This document shows, piece after piece, positions 35,686 through 47,537 of a stretch of 64,000 nucleotides of DNA (positions are counted from its first letter, which is position 1; the number at the start of each line of letters is the position of its first letter). The notes under the pieces are model-generated. The model made no database searches, was not told the DNA's origin, and saw only the letters and a list, made by a program, of their open reading frames with translations. The DNA comes from Epiperipatus broadwayi (Eukaryota > Onychophora > Udeonychophora > Euonychophora > Peripatidae). Location of the stretch: contig JAQFVV010013080.1 of assembly GCA_028023455.1 (NCBI GenBank), positions 124,001 through 188,000 of the forward strand, written 5' to 3'. The translations under genes and the position numbers were made by a program.

Positions 35686-35727
35686 CCAAGATGCACATTT
35701 TGTGCTTAACCAACACTCATCAGTTGG
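35686..35727 (-). ncRNA. Hammerhead motif, family C copy C1 (one core change)
   Basis: Minus strand: stem I CCAA, core CTGATGA intact, stem II GTGT/GCAC region, then AAAA where GAAA is required (G12 changed to A), stem III ATG/CAT, H17 = C, stem I TTGG. Probably inactive because of the G12 change. Confidence 0.6.
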
Positions 35728-36041
35728 CCCAGACATCAAAATCTCTCACACATCATTGTTCAGTGTATATATAGATAGCAAATTACTACAGTTTAATTAA
35801 TGTGTCAAATGTGCAGCTCTCTCAACTTTAACACAAATTACTTATTAAAATTATATTAATAATTTTTATTAGTTATCCATTAGACTAGAGATTATACAAT
35901 AATGAATAATATTTCTGTAGTGTAATTTTCATTACACCACTCTTATTCAAGGTAGGGAATGTTTCCTATTCACTTTAATGTCTTGTGGATGAATGCAATC
36001 ATAAACATATGATCAAAAATATGTAAAAAAGATCTACGATT

Positions 36042-36084
36042 CTCAAGATGCACATTTCATGCTGAACTAGCACCCATCAGATAT
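36042..36084 (-). ncRNA. Decayed hammerhead motif, family C copy C2
   Basis: Minus strand: core CTGATGG (A9 to G), stem II GTGC/GCAT, GAAA present, stem III ATG/CAT, H17 = C. Stem I no longer pairs (ATAT against TTGA). Confidence 0.5.
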
Positions 36085-36129
36085 CCCAGACAACAATCTT
36101 TTACATAATATCTTTATTATTGTTCAGTA

Positions 36130-36262
36130 TATATATAAAAAAGACATATTTTGCGGGTTCACCCATGTTAAAAATTTAAATATTTATATACAGACGTTTC
36201 AACTTGATCACACAAGTCATCTACTGGGTGATAAAAGATAGAAAGACGGTTGTAGAGGTGCT
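36130..36262 (-). repeat. Fragment of another hammerhead-like repeat (family H) at the centre of locus C
   Basis: On the minus strand AGATGA, a good stem CTTG/CAAG with loop TGTGAT, TTGAAACGTC and then CATGGGTGAACCCGC look like the 3' part of a PLE- or retrozyme-type hammerhead. The core is incomplete (TAGATGA instead of CTGATGA) and stem I is poor. It occupies the turning point between the direct and inverted family C monomers. Confidence 0.4.
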
Positions 36263-36391
36263 ACAATCACTGATTTGTGTTAAAGTTATAAGGGTTGCAC
36301 ATTTGACACTTATCTACTAAACTGTAGTAATTTTCTATTTGTATATATACCGAACAATGATAAAGATATGTGTAAGAGATTGTGATCTGGG

Positions 36392-36423
36392 CCAACTGAT
36401 GAGTGCTGAAATGTGCATCTTGG
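36392..36423 (+). ncRNA. Hammerhead with stem-loop II deleted, family C copy C3
   Basis: CCAA CTGATGA GTGCT is followed directly by GAAATGTGCATC TTGG. Compared with the other copies about 10 bases (loop and 3' side of stem II) are missing, while core, stem III and stem I are perfect. Confidence 0.6.
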
Positions 36424-36710
36424 GTATCTTAGATTTTTTTCACATGTCTTTGATCATATGTTTGTGATTGCATTCCTTCACAAGATATTAAAAGTGGATA
36501 GAAAACATTCTCTACTTTGCAAGAGAATGGTATAGTGAAAATTATTCTAGATAAATATTATTCTGAATGACTAATAAAAATTATTAATATACTTTCAATA
36601 AGTGATGTGTGTTAAAGTTGTGAGTGCTGGGCACTTATCAATTAAACTGTAGTAAGTTGCTATCCATATATATACTGAACAATGATAAGGATATGAGATT
36701 GTGGTCTGGG

Positions 36711-36752
36711 CCTACTAACGAGTGCTGGTTCAGCATGGAATGTGCATCTTGG
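36711..36752 (+). ncRNA. Decayed hammerhead motif, family C copy C4
   Basis: Stem II GTGC/GCAT with loop TGGTTCA and stem III ATG/CAT are perfect, but the core reads CTAACGA and GGAA instead of CTGANGA and GAAA, and stem I has one mismatch. Confidence 0.5.
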
Positions 36753-36886
36753 GGATCATAGATTTTTTTTACATCTTTAATCATATGTTTATGATTGCAT
36801 CCCTTCACATGATATTAAAAGTAAAAAGAAAACATTCCCTACTTTCATGAGAGTTGTGTAATGAAAATTGCACTACAGAAATATTG

Positions 36887-38219
36887 ATTATTTACTTGTT
36901 TGCAAATTAAATTTATTAATAATAAGCAGATTTCTTTTTTGTATTTGTCAATGTTGTAAATTTTTTTAAATGATGCAAAGTAATAGGATAAATTTTACTG
37001 AGTACTTGAGGAAAAGTATAGTTTGGTGTGACAGGAAAGTAAACATCATACCAGTCTGGTAGAAATTTAGAAATCAGTTCAAAATTTAATTTCAAAGGCT
37101 TTATATTTAAAAAGTACTATTAGTATTGGTTTTTGGAAATTTGAAATTATGAATAAGCATCTGTTAAAAAAAAAATGATATTGTTGTTTTAAAATTGGGT
37201 GAGTTATGATATAAGAAAAATTAAGAAAGTATGTTGTATTTACTGTTCTGGATATGGTTTTAATATAAAGAGAAGAAGCTAATTTTTGTAATCTTGTTTA
37301 ATTAATGTTAGACTACTGGTTATGAGATTAAAATGTATTTTGAAGACTAATGGCCAACTATGACATATAATATTGAAGAAAGTAGATCATTATAAAGATA
37401 TTGCAAAAATAAAAATGAATAAGAACATTACTTTTATAATTATAATATGGGATTAATAATTGAAGTGCTGTATATATGAAATAAAAGAAGACAAATTGTA
37501 GGAAATTCTGAATTAGGATTAAGAAATGAAAAGAGGATTAAGATGATAGATTTTTTTAAAGGGAAAATACATTGGATATTGAATTATATATCAATTCAGA
37601 GTAGATTACAGAAAATCATTAAGAATACAGTAAATATTCAGGGGCTAACAAACATTCAAAACATAATTTTGCAGTAGCAGAATTGGAATGAAAATTTAAA
37701 AATGTAGGAAATAGTAATATGGGAAAGAAGTGAGCTATAAGGAATAGGAAAAAGTGAAAATTTTTTTTCCCGATATCAGAATATTTGTAAATATTTATAA
37801 GGTCAATGACAATGAAAATTGAAATGGAATGGATGATTATTCAAGGAAAATTTAAAGGAATGTATAGCACAGACAGTAAATTATCAAAAGATTAAAAAAA
37901 TGAATTGTAAATTAATAAAATATGAGAGGATGAAAATAAAAGTATTAATGTCCTTAGAAATATTTATGAAAAGGTTAGCATTGGTTGAGTTAAGACAATA
38001 AGAAAAAAAATGATTAGAAGAGAAAAAAGTGTATAGACATAGAATCATTTTACAGAAAATGTAAGTATGCTGTAACTTGTAACTGGAAAGGAAATAATCC
38101 AATGAGTTATATAATGTAAATAAACTCTTTGAAAGCCATCTGTCTTTTAAAGAATTTATTTATGTTATATAATTCATTGGAAGTTTCAGTTACTTCCTAT
38201 TTAGTTACACATAATCTGA
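36887..38219. other. Purine-rich, AT-rich stretch, possibly decayed retroelement
   Basis: No recognisable frame. A short block (CTTTATATTTAAAAAG) near 37,100 recurs near 48,450, in both cases just downstream of a hammerhead-bearing repeat. This is weak evidence of shared origin. Confidence 0.3.
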
Positions 38220-38470
38220 GTTATTATTTAGAGCTATAATTTGTAATACATGAAAAAATTTTGATTGGAGAGAAGTGTTGCAAGTTGAAACAACAATTAA
38301 CTCAACCAATGTTTTTAATCTTGAAGTGATGCTTTAGATGATTTGTACAGCACAAACACATACTTACATAGATATACATGTAAATTTAAAAATGTACTGA
38401 GTTGTTGTTTCAACTTGCAACACTTTTCTCCATTCAAAAATTTTTTATGCACTACAAATTATAGCAGACC
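38220..38470. repeat. Foldback repeat G
   Basis: Arms of about 62 bp (38,234-38,295 and 38,402-38,463) are imperfect reverse complements, sharing AAGTGTTGCAAGTTGAAACAA, with about 106 bp between. The arm text AGAGAAGTGTTGC...TTGAAACAAC is reminiscent of a decayed hammerhead, but no CTGANGA core is present. Confidence 0.6.
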
Positions 38471-38485
38471 TACCTTTTCTAAAAC

Positions 38486-38545
38486 AGGCAAAAGTCTCCA
38501 TACAGTATTGCCACTCATTGCAAGCCAGAGTAATCAATGGAAAAG
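38486..38545. repeat. Family A terminal fragment
   Basis: CAGGCAAAAGTCTCC, CAGTATTGCCACTC and AGAGTAATCAATGGA match the 5' part of family A monomers at 1244-1300 and 53,341-53,395. Confidence 0.65.
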
Positions 38546-41500
38546 GTGATTATGTGATGTTTATGGACTTTTCTAAAACAGTTTAAAATGTGTCTACTTT
38601 GATTATAAATTTTTGATAAGCATCTACATTGAATTATTACTTGTTTGACTTACCTAAGATTGCACAACTTACTTCATCTATGGAAAATAATGATATATAT
38701 ATATTGTGACCATCTGAATGGGCACAAGGGTTTAAGATACTTTGTATCTGCATTAAATAGTTATTATATTAAAAAAAAATGAAATAGCCTTAGAATTTTA
38801 AATTTTTTTTTGCTGGAGATTGCTTAAAGCTTAAATATGGGTTGCTTATGCAGTTTACTGACCACTTTATAAGTATTTATTAGTATTATTGTGGTTAATG
38901 AGGTATTTAATGTAAGGAAGGGGGGTTGTTTATTAATGGAATTGATACAGCTTGTTGGAAAGATGCAAAGTTATCCTGTGTTAGTATAATATTATTTGAA
39001 TGGTTTCAAATATCCTTTATTCATTAATTCTTATCCTTTTGTCAACAGTTAATAGCAATTTCAATTATATTTAGTTAAGATAGTTCAATATTTAGGTTGT
39101 AGTACATGCGTATGCATGTATGACTTTGCATTATGTTTCATTTCATTTTCATCTTTAATAACAGCAAACAATAGTACATTCACAATAAAAACATTTAAAT
39201 TACAGTAGTTAACTTAAATAATTAACAAATATATATTTCTTTCCAATGATTAATAGATAGTTAGATCAATGAATTATTTTATAAATTGAATAAATTATTA
39301 ATCATTTTTATTTGATAGTTAATTAATATTCATTTTTCTTTCAAGTTTGTAAAAGCTATTTATTTTATTATTTGTATTTTTTTTCCTTGTCTTCATTTAG
39401 TTTTAAAAATCAAAGTGATTTTTTTTTTTTGAAAAGATTTGTTTTTGCATATGTAATTAGTTAGTTAGCAAGATGTGTGGGAGTAACTTTGGGAAAGGCA
39501 AATGAACTTTGCTAAAGAGAGTTTTTAACAAAGATCTCCAGTAGAAAATTGGCTTTTTGTAATGTAATTGTAACCAGTAAACAGTGGTTCATGTATTGTA
39601 AAAATTAAAGCCAGTTGCTGAAGTCAAATTGACTTTGAAAGGACTTTAGAATAAAAACTTCCAAAGGCGCTTCAGAACTTTATTATGGAAAAAATTAATT
39701 AAAAATGCAATTCTAAGGTTTTAAAAAGGTACATCGGTTTGATTTACTCTCTTCAATTTAAACATTTCTGAATTAATCTCTTTATAACTATTACTCTTTT
39801 AAAAATGTGTGTTAATAATGTCCAGTCTACATTATTTCACTTAATTGCCATTTTAAATAAGAATGGTTTACATAAATGTTATTGTTGTATCATTAAGCAA
39901 CGTGTTTTTTTTTGATATATATGGAAAACGCATGCAGAACTATACTACGGAATATATTCTAATTTCTCACTATTTTTCGCATTGTGCTTTTGTGAAGATT
40001 ATACATAGACTTAAGGATATGTCTATTTTGATAGATCATACTATGTTTAAGTTCATCGTAAGGAGATAACAGTATTCATTTATTTGATATTTCTGGAACT
40101 AATACGTATTTTTAAATTGAGGAAATAAAATGTAAGCTACTTCTGTTTAAATTGAATAGAAGGACAGAAATGCGGGTAATTTTTGTTCTCTTCAATAAGG
40201 ATGGAATATAAAACAAAGCATTATTAATTATGGAATTACTAAGGACAATTTAAAATGTTAAATGCTATTCAGAAAATACTAAGGATAATTGCGTATTTAA
40301 TCCAGAACTACAACGGAGAATTTGGTATATTTTCAGTATAATAAAGGAGAAATTAACGGCTTGTGTGTGATTTGGTACCTCAAATAGATATGCTATGAAC
40401 ACTGAAAGGTGCTGGGCATATTTAAGTTATGCTTATATTGTTTTTTTTTTTTTAGTTATACTGCAGAAGTGCATTTTAGTTTAAATTCAGTTTGGAATGT
40501 GTCCCATATTGTTTCGTAAACCTGGAACCGAGCTTTGGAAGTGAACTTTTATTTTAAGTTACAAAACTAATAACTTTTGTTTCTTTCTTTTTTTTTTTTT
40601 ATTGCTTGTCATAATTAATAAATGTAATAGGTAGACAGGCTTATTTATTATTATGTTCATTTATAATCTGTGTTATTTTGATATTCGAGACTGTCTCTGA
40701 AGCGTATCTGAATGAGGAGTACGCTGGTAAAAATTGATTGTATTCAAATAAGTTTTATTGTTCTTTTACGAAGTTAAAAGAAACAAGTATTTTTTTTAAA
40801 ATATATTATTAGAGAGGTTTATATTTATTTTGCATACTTTATTGTCTCAAAGTGAGAATTATTTTTTTTTTTTGAATCAACGAACGTATAATAGAAATAG
40901 TTTGTTAGATATGAAAGAAAGTTCGTTCGTAATAATTATAAATATTACATTTTAAAAAGTAACCTAAAGTTTATTAAATTAAAAGTTATACCTTAATGCA
41001 ATATTTAATTATCATGTTACCTGCTTAGTGTGTAATTTAGAGTTAATATTATATATACTTTTTATTCGCGGGTGTGTGTTTGTTTTGCACAATTATAATA
41101 TTTGTTTGGTAAAGTATAGTTTGTGAATAAATTTATGCATAAATTTTGTACATTGTCGTATTCTACTGAGTTGAATGGATTGGTATATTATCTGTATGTA
41201 TTTATCTGCCAGTGTGTATTTATAATGTTCGATATTTAGAGAAGCTATGAGAATAGAAAGAAATCTTTGCGTTATAATGTCTGTAGGAATAAAAGATCTT
41301 GCTTATTTAGTATATGTTAATAATTTTCCATGAGTAGAGCCTAGTTTATTTTATATGCGTATGATTAATGATATTTTTTTTGAAGTGATGTTCTTAGGGC
41401 CCTGGTGATGAGGAATTAAATCCCCACCAATAATGTATTTAGAAGTAAATGAGTTATTGTTGAAATATGATTAAATGATGTTTAGGAAGTTATGTGACGT

Positions 41501-43222
41501 TTTTCTTAGATTCTTGGTAATGAGGAATTGTAAAAGTGTTCAGTAAGAGTTATTTGCTCCTCATGTAGATTCCCCTTGTAACGTATAGTATATATAATCA
41601 TAAAAATATAGCTTTGTGTTAATTAATATGTGGCTAGATAAATTGTTAGATTAACTCTTGATGTAGTATTAGTGTCATATTTTTATTGATGAATTACGAC
41701 ATTGTTCGAAATAAAATAATTGTATGATATTTTCTTAATGAATGGAGAGTTTATAGAAAAGATTGTTTTACATTATTGCTGCTTGAACGTGCACACACAC
41801 GCATAATATAAATAATATCGCGTATATAAAGTATAGAATTATTGAAATTAAAATGAGAAATAAATGCTTTTGAAATATACTACATTCATTTAATAGAAGT
41901 ATAAAGTATTAAGATTAAAACGGGAAATAAATATTTTAAAATACAGTGTATTTATTTAAATAAATGTTACAAATCATCAAATCATCAGAATAAACATGAT
42001 TTTGTTGCTATAAATGAAAGGTATACGTAATTGAAAGTGATTATTAGTCAATTAGAGAAAGTTGCTTTGCTGAAAGCCAAATATAAGTAATTTGATTTAT
42101 TTGGTTAATCAAGAGTAATATCCTCTCAAAAGTATTTTTTTGTGCTAATAATATAACATGTTATTTATTTATTGTCATATAGATGAAACATGTAGGCAAA
42201 GCCTGTGTTCGAAGTCAGGATATTTAAACTTTGTTATTAATTTGCTTTGATAGTAGGGATAATCCCAAACTGATGCTAAAAAAAAATTTATTTGATAATC
42301 TAAAAATATGTAAAACAAATAGTCCATTTGTAAATATTATGTTAAACCAAGTTTATTTGTTATAATAAATGATTTGTTTAGTTATTTAAAATCTTAAGAA
42401 CTGTGTCTTGAGTTATTCTTGTGTACATTCGTATTTCCATTTCCACATCTCCACATTTCATAAATCTATTATAAAACAGATATATTATTTTAGAGTTATA
42501 ATATTAAATTTGCTAGTGTCTGACAATATTGTATTTCTTAATCCAAACATTATAAAGAGTATTTGCCACTTGATAAACGTATTAGAAAGGTTGCCAGGTC
42601 AGTATATTTGTGAGATGATGATATGAGATTAAAATACCCTATCTCTGTCATTATCTTATTATTGAAACACAGTAAAATATTTAGTCAATTTGTTTCATTA
42701 TATTTTATCATACTTTATAATTATAACTTATGGGCCAATGTAGTTTATTTAATTCAACTGTGTTTGTTAAATTCCCTGAGATCTTATTGTTTATTTCTTG
42801 ATTGGCATTAAAGTAGATGTTTAGATTATAATATGCCAAGTCATAGAATTGTTAAGAGTATAATTATAGCAAGCTGATATATGTTATACTTGGATGAAGG
42901 AAGAAATTAAGTTTAAAGTATATTTTAATAGACTGTACTAAGTAAACATTATGATTCTTTATCATACAATTAACAAAGGAATTTACCTTATATCAAATGT
43001 TTTGTAATATTTCTTCTTTTATTCATTTATTATCATATATCTTATGAACTGCCTATAGTCTCCCACTGAGCTGAGCTGAACATAGATTTAATTGAAGAGT
43101 CTCAGTAATAATTTGTATTATATATTTTGTTATATTGTTCTATTTATTAATAGAACTGGCGCCTGGGCATTTCGCTTATGTAATGTATATGAGCGGTGTT
43201 GGAAGTGTAGGTTATAATATAT
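38546..43222. other. AT-rich non-coding region
   Basis: About 4.7 kb without recognisable genes. 39,470-41,450 is somewhat less monotonous, but no frame or splice pattern was convincing. Confidence 0.3.
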
Positions 43223-43283
43223 ATCAAAACTACCCCAAATCCAAAATTAAACCAGACCAGCATAAAAATAATATTAAAACACA

Positions 43284-43291
43284 ACCTAAGG
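43284..43291. repeat. 8-bp target-site duplication, left (hAT-type element)
   Basis: ACCTAAGG, repeated at 43690-43697. The uninterrupted site survives once in the right PLE arm (reverse complement near 44,720). Confidence 0.9.
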
Positions 43292-43689
43292 CAGGGATCC
43301 CCAACCTTTTTGCACTTAAGAGCACATTCTATAATACCGGCGAGGTGGCGGGCACCACTTATTTTTTCAACTAGGTGGCGAGCACCATTTATTTTTTCAA
43401 TGTAAATTTATAGTTGGATATTGTTAATAATACACATAATGTACAAAAAAATATTTATTTCAAAAATACAATTTTAATATATAATTAACGTTTATATTTT
43501 TATGCTGTAAAAGTATAGTATGCCCTACAATTTGATTACAATATAATACAATAATTTATAAGAAATTTTAAAAATTAAATTTATTTGTATCAGATAAATA
43601 ATGTTTTATCGTGTTCAGATAGCGGCGGGCACACATAAAATGGTCCGCGGGCGCCATGGTTACCACGGGCATAGGGTTGGGGACCCCAG
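43292..43689. mobile_element. hAT-type non-autonomous element (MITE)
   Basis: 398 bp with terminal inverted repeats CAGGGATCCCCAACC and CTGGGGTCCCCAACC (13 of 15 match), flanked by a perfect 8-bp TSD as made by hAT transposases. The interior is AT-rich except for GC-rich ends, and a unit of about 27 bp (GGTGGCGGGCACCA then TTATTTTTTCAA) is repeated at 43,344 and 43,374. No transposase is encoded. It interrupts the left PLE arm. Confidence 0.92.
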
Positions 43690-43840
43690 ACCTAAGGTTT
43701 CACTGCTACAAGCAGACTTCTCAAGTGTAAAGAACACAAAAACTGCACAATATATATAATATTAAAAACTACCCACAAATCCATTCACTTTCCATCCACC
43801 CTTAATATTAAAAGAACTCTTAAAAATTTGTGTTAGAAGG

Positions 43841-44655
43841 AGGGGGTTAGATTTTGATAAGTTAAAATTTTTAGATCTTTTGGTGATTAGAAATGTAGAA
43901 ACTAATTGTTTATTGTGCAGTCATTTAGTTAAAAGTAAAGAATTAAGATCTATAATTAAACCTGATAGCTATCAGTCTGTATCTCATAAAGTAGCTGCTT
44001 TAAGGAATTATTGTCATAGGAATATTAAATTAAATAATTCTAGTGGGGTAGGTTTGTTTCAGAAATATCAATTTTATAAAGATTACTTGAGTGTTGGATA
44101 CTCTGATAAATTTGTTAAAAGTATTTTATTTAATAGTAATATTTGTAAGGATGTAAAGGTTAAAGAAAAATATGATTTTATTTCTTTGCCATTTAAATTG
44201 TCTTCTTATAAAATTGTGTGTGGAAATAGTAAATTGTTTGGAAATAAGAAAATTGCTTGGAAAAGGGGTGTTACATTGAATAATTTATTAAACAATACAA
44301 AATAAGTTTTTGATAGAGAAAGACTATTCCTGGTGTAGTTTATTTTATCCCTTGTTTTTTTGTAAGAAGGTTTACATAGGTCAGAGTAGTTTGAGTTTAA
44401 ATGAAAGAATAAAGGTTCATAAAAGTAGAGTTAAAAATAGATATCTTAGTTCTGCTTTGTATGTCCATGAAAAAGATACAGGCCACACTATTGATTTTGA
44501 TGAAGCTAAGGTTGTCTTCTTTGAGAGAAATGAAATCAAAGGAATTAAAGTCTTTATTATTGAAAATTTATTATTTTGAAGCAATTAACTTATTTAAGAA
44601 TTCTTTTAATATTAAGGGTGGATGGGAAGTGAATGGATTTGTGGGTAGTTTTTAA
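43841..44655 (+). pseudogene. PLE C-terminal region: linker and GIY-YIG endonuclease
   Basis: The first frame, open from about 43,808 to 44,305, holds the Cys-containing linker (CLLCSHLV, then a Lys/Tyr-rich stretch). After a stop and frame changes the endonuclease core follows: a Val-Tyr-Phe-Ile-Pro-Cys stretch is readable around 44,335, then CKKVYIGQSSLSLNERI (44,360-44,415) with the YIG motif and catalytic Arg. Next come a Ser-Ala-Leu plus His segment and HEKDTGHTIDFDEAKVV. The C-terminus is in another frame, ending NIKGGWEVNGFVGSF at 44,655. One frameshift falls in a run of seven T at 44,355-44,361, another near 44,560. Family and order are clear; this copy is not functional as read. Confidence 0.75.
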
Positions 44656-44689
44656 TATTATATATATTGTGTAGTTTTTGTAGTTCTTT

Positions 44690-44733
44690 ACACTTGAGAA
44701 GTCTGCTTGTAGCAGTGAAACCTTAGGTTGTGT
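44690..44733 (+). ncRNA. Decayed hammerhead-like motif in the PLE repeat
   Basis: Stem I ACAC/GTGT, core TTGAGAA, stem II CTGC/GCAG with loop TTGTA, then TGAAAC, stem III ACC/GGT with loop TTA, and H17 = T. Relative to the consensus, C3 and G8 are replaced by U and A, which could still pair. The left arm has the same sequence, split by the hAT-type element. Weaker than the family B-D motifs. Confidence 0.4.
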
Positions 44734-44836
44734 TTTAATATTATTTTTATGCTGGTCTGGTTTAATTTTGGATTTGGGGTAGTTTTGATTTTATATTAAC
44801 TAGTTTAGCTTTATGCTTGTGTTGTTTATATATATA

Positions 44837-46860
44837 TTGTACCGGTCGAAAATGTATGTCCATCCAACAAGATTTAGAATCCAGGCACAAATACCTCGAA
44901 TCCAATCATGTGCGAGATACACAGGTCAGGAGCAATCATGAATTCTAACCTATTTGCCCATTCTCCAAATCTATAACATTATGAACAACACCTATGGTGA
45001 TACCACATAAATTCATTACATCCCGGCCCGGTGCTACGTTTTACATGAGACTCAACTGGTGATGATGATGAGAGATTGAGTGAACCCCAAGATATTAAGT
45101 TACAAGTATACATAAATATAATATTAATAATAAGATTCGAACAACTGGATTAAGTTTAAAATATAAATATTTATTTTAACATAATTGATGATGATTTTAG
45201 ATATATATAATTGACTCGACACTTATAAAACTTTTGATTATATACATTAAAGAATATTATTAAGATTATATTGACAAATATTAAGTTAGTGCGGCGGTTA
45301 CAAGAGGCGGATTTATCGGAATGGTTTGGTGGCCGTTTTACACATAAAATATATTTATAAAGTTATAATAGTTTCGCTAATTAAAAGATTTTAATACATA
45401 AGTTTATTGTTTTATTTAGATTCTTTTAATACATAAGTTTATTGTTTTTATTTCGATATTTCATTTATAATAATTTCAATGCGGATACATTTTTGATCGG
45501 CAGTATAAAACATTATTTTTTATATTTTCAACATTAGGATATAGCGTAAACTTAATATTTGCGGGAAAAGTTTATTTCAGTAAAGAGGGAGGGCAGCTTC
45601 GCGACAAGTTGGGTTTAAACCCCAAAAATAGAGAGAAAACAGAACGTTTAGTTATCGCATATTATTACGATTTACTTTGCTAAACAGGCTGGAAACTAAC
45701 TGTAAGAGATGGCGGTGTTAGCATAATATCAACGAGAGGAAAAGGCACATTTGACCAGGATAAGGTCATTCTCCAATTTTATATAACGACGGTACATGCT
45801 AGCTTTCTGCTGAGACGGTACAGGAAGAAGAGGGTTGGTAGGAAGATACTATAGGCCAGACCGTGGCAAACAATACATTGCTTCATCTACTCTAACCTGA
45901 ATAATCTGGAAGTAAACGTAGACTTCTTTATAACGAGGATACGAACGACAAGGCTTTGAATCCCTGGAGTGAGGTACAGGTGATTCAGAGCAGTATATAA
46001 TATATATACTTTGAGAAGAATGACTAGCGAAGTGATTGTGATTCCCTGGAGTGAGGTACAGGCGAATCAGATCGAAGCCATATATGGCTTATAAATAATT
46101 AGATATATGCTAGCAACGCTATCATAATATAAAATTAATAAATTTAACTATTAAAGAAAAGCCTTAAATGGTTTAACAAATACGTAATAACATGCGAGTA
46201 TAATGACCTACGTAATATAAAGTCATTGATTATGAATTAACTAATATTAATGAAGCTTGCATTGCTCCTCACTTTCTGAATCAATATTTAAACATAAGAA
46301 ACAAAACTATAAGAGTGCAAATTATTAAACAAATTTAAGTTGCCAGATTTAGTGGCGATGATGATCAATAAGAAATTTATAACACTAACGGACACCAATA
46401 GCCACCCCGGATTTCAAAAATATTTATACGTTTCATATAAATTTACGACTAAACATTTAGATAAAAAATATTCATTTAAAATATAACCCAAACTTATGAA
46501 GTATTTAAAATAATTAATAAGAACTCATTTTAACTCCCCACCCCTTCCCTGTTTAATAGAAGTTCGTAAGATTAAGTTTTTAGAGGCATTTATAAATAAA
46601 GGAAAAAAATATAAAAATATTATTAAACTTAAATCATAACCGCACCAACTAATAAAAATAATAATAAGTGAGAGTTGGATTGCATAAAAATTAGGCAGCA
46701 AAGAATTGATATAAATGGTTAACAAAGCTTTAAGGGCATTCTTTGGGGCTACATTGCGGCAAGGTTCGGCTGAAGATGGCAGATGGCAATTTGGTTCTCC
46801 AAAATTTCAAATGGACGTGAAGTCCCCTAGCAACGACTGACCCAACTCTAACATAACAAA
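44837..46860. other. Unclassified segment with higher G+C and internal repeats
   Basis: Composition differs from the flanks, with several CpG-containing words (ATCCCGGCCCGGTGCTACG near 45,024; TGCGGCGG near 45,290). Two direct copies of ATCCCTGGAGTGAGGTACAGG-like sequence lie near 45,960 and 46,043, and a unit of about 35 bp (TTAATACATAAGTTTATTG) is in tandem near 45,392 and 45,426. There are no long ORFs. It could be an LTR or 5' leader of a retrotransposon, but I found no matching second LTR or TSD. Confidence 0.4.
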
Positions 46861-47385
46861 TTTGTAGCATTATTTATCTCAGTTTTTGGCCCCTTAGAGA
46901 ATATTTATTCTAAAATAGATTTCCTGCCTCTAATGGATCTCTATTTTAGGAGAATCTTTACTCTATTGTTAGTCAAGATTCATTTTTAAGATAACTGTCT
47001 AAAATCGATTCAAATCAATTTCCTGCTTGGAAATGGATTTGAATAAAACAAATGTTAATAGCTAACTAAAATGCATTAGCTTTGTTTTAACTTTTACTTT
47101 TTTAATTTTAATTTACAATTTCCTGGTTTAAAAGCATAAGACCAACTCCCCACCCCCTTAATTATTTCAGACAGTTATCTTGAATTTACATTTTATGTTA
47201 TGAAAAAATTATAATGTATTAAAATATAAAAATACAATTTTTAAAAAAATACAAAATTACCTAATATTTTTAATTACGTATATACACTACTATATATGTT
47301 TTATAAAGAAAAACATGATGACACATGGACAGTGGTAAAAGCGTGAAACTCGACCTTGAACAAGGTCGACTGTTTCAATATATAT
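46861..47385. other. AT-rich spacer
   Basis: No gene. A short perfect inverted repeat GTCGACCTTG/CAAGGTCGAC-type hairpin lies at about 47,351-47,370 (CGACCTTGAACAAGGTCG). Confidence 0.4.
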
Positions 47386-47537
47386 ATGAAAAACAAAAAC
47401 AAGTTTTATATATGTAAAAACCTGCTATCGCTTATATTAATGATCAATAGATGGAGCTTTACCAAGACCTCCAAACAAGCGTATTTGTTTACATAAACGT
47501 CAGAGTCAATATTCACTGTCTCTTTCATTTTGCTCCA

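Larger units (their letters stand above)
35511..36886. repeat. Repeat family C, locus 1 (two direct plus two inverted monomers)
   Basis: CATTAGTCTAGAGATT at 35,521 recurs as CATTAGACTAGAGATT at 35,878, a monomer of 357 bp. After a central segment (about 36,130-36,270) the same sequence returns in reverse orientation twice, with hammerheads at about 36,392 and 36,711. Shared blocks include TTCTGTAGTGTAATTTTCA, AAGGTAGGGAATG, GATCCCCAAGATGCACAT and CAGTTTAATTAATGTGTCAA. No protein coding. The same family is at 60,731-61,471. Confidence 0.8.
43223..44789 (+). mobile_element. Penelope-like element 3' end with flanking inverted repeats
   Basis: A coding remnant (about 43,841-44,655) lies between inverted repeats. 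The left arm is 43,223-43,820, or about 192 bp after removing the hAT-type insertion. The right arm is 44,592-44,789 (198 bp). The arms match along their whole length, for example CAAAACTACCCCAAATCC on the left against GGATTTGGGGTAGTTTTG on the right. Inverted terminal repeats and a GIY-YIG endonuclease are both known PLE traits. The RT domain is absent, so the copy is 5'-truncated. The arms include the last codons of the protein, so the left arm carries them in reverse. Confidence 0.8.

Noticed and set aside
38220-38470. Foldback G as an intact hammerhead
   Set aside because: GAAAC and a stem-like stretch are present, but no CTGANGA core exists in either arm.
45056-45085. ACTGGTGATGATGATGAGAG as a hammerhead core
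   Set aside because: A GAT microsatellite; no GAAA or pairing stems at the right distance.
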